NCBI RefSeq assembly: GCF_022846615.1
Contig: NZ_AP025637.1
Coordinates: 4,427,001 to 4,491,000, forward strand
Reading direction: 5' to 3'
Source of the DNA: Roseomonas fluvialis
Lineage (GTDB): Bacteria; Pseudomonadota; Alphaproteobacteria; Acetobacterales; Acetobacteraceae
Length of the DNA stretch: 64,000 nucleotides
Shown here piece after piece: positions 63,079-64,000 of this stretch; within the stretch, counting starts at the first letter, position 1; each line of letters begins with the position of its first letter. Under the pieces are notes generated by a model, which saw only the letters and a program-made list of their open reading frames with translations, did not search any database and was not told where the DNA came from. A program made the translations under genes and the position numbers.

Positions 63079-63951
63079 ATGTTCACTCGCGCCACACCCA
63101 CCCCGTCCCTCGCTGATCGCGTGCCGCCGCACGCCTTCTTCATCGTCAGCGCCGTATTCCACTACCTCGGCCCGAGCTTCGCCGTGCTGCTCTTCGCCAG
63201 CCTCGCGCCACCGGGCGTCGCTTGGCTGCGGATCGCCAGCGCCGGGCTCGTCTTTGCCCTCTGGCGACGGCCCTGGCGGGCCTGGGCGGGGTTGAACGCC
63301 CGCGACCGGTGGGTGGTGATCGCCATGGGTGCGGTACTCGCGCTGATGAACACCGCCTTCTACGAGGCGATCGCCCGGCTGCCACTCGCAACGGTCGGCG
63401 CCATCGAGTTCCTCGGCCCCATTGCGCTTGCCGCGCTCGGCTTCCGCTCGCGCCGCAACTTCGCCGCGCTGTCCTTCGCTGTCGCGGGCGTCTGGCTGCT
63501 GACGGATGCACGGCTCGCGGGCGAGCCGCTCGGCTATGTGCTCTCCTTCGCCAACTGCGCACTGTTCGTGCTCTACATCTTTCTCGGCCACCGGATGTCG
63601 GCGGGCGGTGGCGGCGTTTCGGGCGTGGACCGCCTCGCGCTCTCCATGCTCGTCGCCGCCGTGGCCGCGTTGCCGTTCGGTTTTCGTGACGCTGCGCCGG
63701 CCTTCGCTGACTTCTGGCTCCTTGCCGCGGCGGTCGGCGTCGGGGTGTCGTCCTCCGTGATCCCCTATGTTTGCGACCAGCTCGCTATGCGCCGGCTGCC
63801 GCGTGCCTCTTTCGCTCTCTTGTTGTCGTTGCTGCCGGCAAGCGCGGCGGCGATCGGCGTGCTCGTGCTCGGGCAAGTACCCACATCGGTCGAGGTGGTT
63901 GGTATCGGGCTGGTCATCGCGGGCGTCGCCCTTCACCGGTCGGAGGGATAA
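63079..63951 (+). CDS. EamA-family exporter (RhtA-like)
   Basis: A 290-residue inner-membrane protein with ten hydrophobic helices in two EamA repeats. AVFHYLGPSFAVLLFASLAP at the start, AVLALMNTAFYEAIARLPLA and VEFLG-like GAIEFLGPIALAALGF, and SSVIPYVCDQLAMRRLPRAS in the second half match the RhtA threonine/homoserine exporter group. It probably exports amino acids or related metabolites. It is divergent from the Lrp gene; together they look like cargo of the integrated element. Confidence 0.9.
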   Translation: MFTRATPTPSLADRVPPHAFFIVSAVFHYLGPSFAVLLFASLAPPGVAWLRIASAGLVFALWRRPWRAWAGLNARDRWVVIAMGAVLALMNTAFYEAIARLPLATVGAIEFLGPIALAALGFRSRRNFAALSFAVAGVWLLTDARLAGEPLGYVLSFANCALFVLYIFLGHRMSAGGGGVSGVDRLALSMLVAAVAALPFGFRDAAPAFADFWLLAAAVGVGVSSSVIPYVCDQLAMRRLPRASFALLLSLLPASAAAIGVLVLGQVPTSVEVVGIGLVIAGVALHRSEG

Positions 63952-64000
63952 CCGCGCGGATGCGCCGCACAGAGGGAAGCTGCGACCTCGGACGTGCCGT

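Overview
The window is about 70% GC with GC-rich third codon positions, tightly packed operons and start-stop overlaps. The gene families present (DUF3300/DUF2950, DUF2252, DUF3141, DUF2325, an ArdC-type antirestriction protein, a short ModE, a FixJ-type regulator) suggest a chromosomal segment of an alphaproteobacterium. Acetobacteraceae (Roseomonas-like) is my best guess; this is inference, because no rRNA or marker gene is present.

Layout. 1-2.6 kb (minus): a DUF2950 gene (cut by the window edge), a DUF3300 gene and a small unknown gene form an exported-protein operon. 2.8-12.5 kb: a stress/storage-like block with a TPR protein, a small unknown protein, polyphosphate kinase 2, DUF2252, a PHA-synthase-like DUF3141 protein, DUF1622 and a SulP transporter. 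Three near-identical 15-bp sites (2629, 4392, 7864) precede three of its transcription units. 13.2-17.7 kb: molybdate uptake (modABC plus a short ModE), with two 24-bp ModE-like boxes and a decayed DUF2325 gene. 17.9-21 kb: IS66 remnants, a secreted hydrolase, a cluster of hairpins and a dead epoxide-hydrolase-like gene. 21-31 kb: a patatin lipoprotein, a haloperoxidase-type hydrolase, a cysteine hydrolase, a TehA-like channel, an MFS exporter, then a periplasmic molybdenum hydroxylase (2Fe-2S subunit, Mo subunit, cytochrome c) and an SDR. The molybdate importer would serve this enzyme.

31-37.6 kb: two large paralogous winged-helix/NB-ARC/TPR regulators flank an orphan Bug-type binding protein. 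37.7-41.3 kb: two related hydrolases, each beside an AraC-family regulator. 41.5-48 kb (minus): small stress-type genes, a histidine kinase with two response regulators, and a Dps/peroxiredoxin/DsbA/hydrolase operon. 48-49.5 kb: a graveyard with a DUF2274 fragment and an IS3 remnant.

49.8-57.2 kb: a complete polyamine-type ABC importer interleaved with a non-heme iron oxygenase, an amidohydrolase and a class II aldolase, i.e. an uptake and catabolic operon for an unknown, probably nitrogenous, substrate, with a convergent LysR gene. 58.6 kb to the window end: one end of an integrated element. It starts with a 45-bp 3' piece of a tRNA-Arg(CCG) gene, then a tyrosine integrase, a HigBA-like toxin-antitoxin pair with a palindromic operator over the ribosome site, an ArdC-like protein, an unknown gene, and a divergent Lrp regulator/EamA exporter pair. 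The other end lies outside the window.
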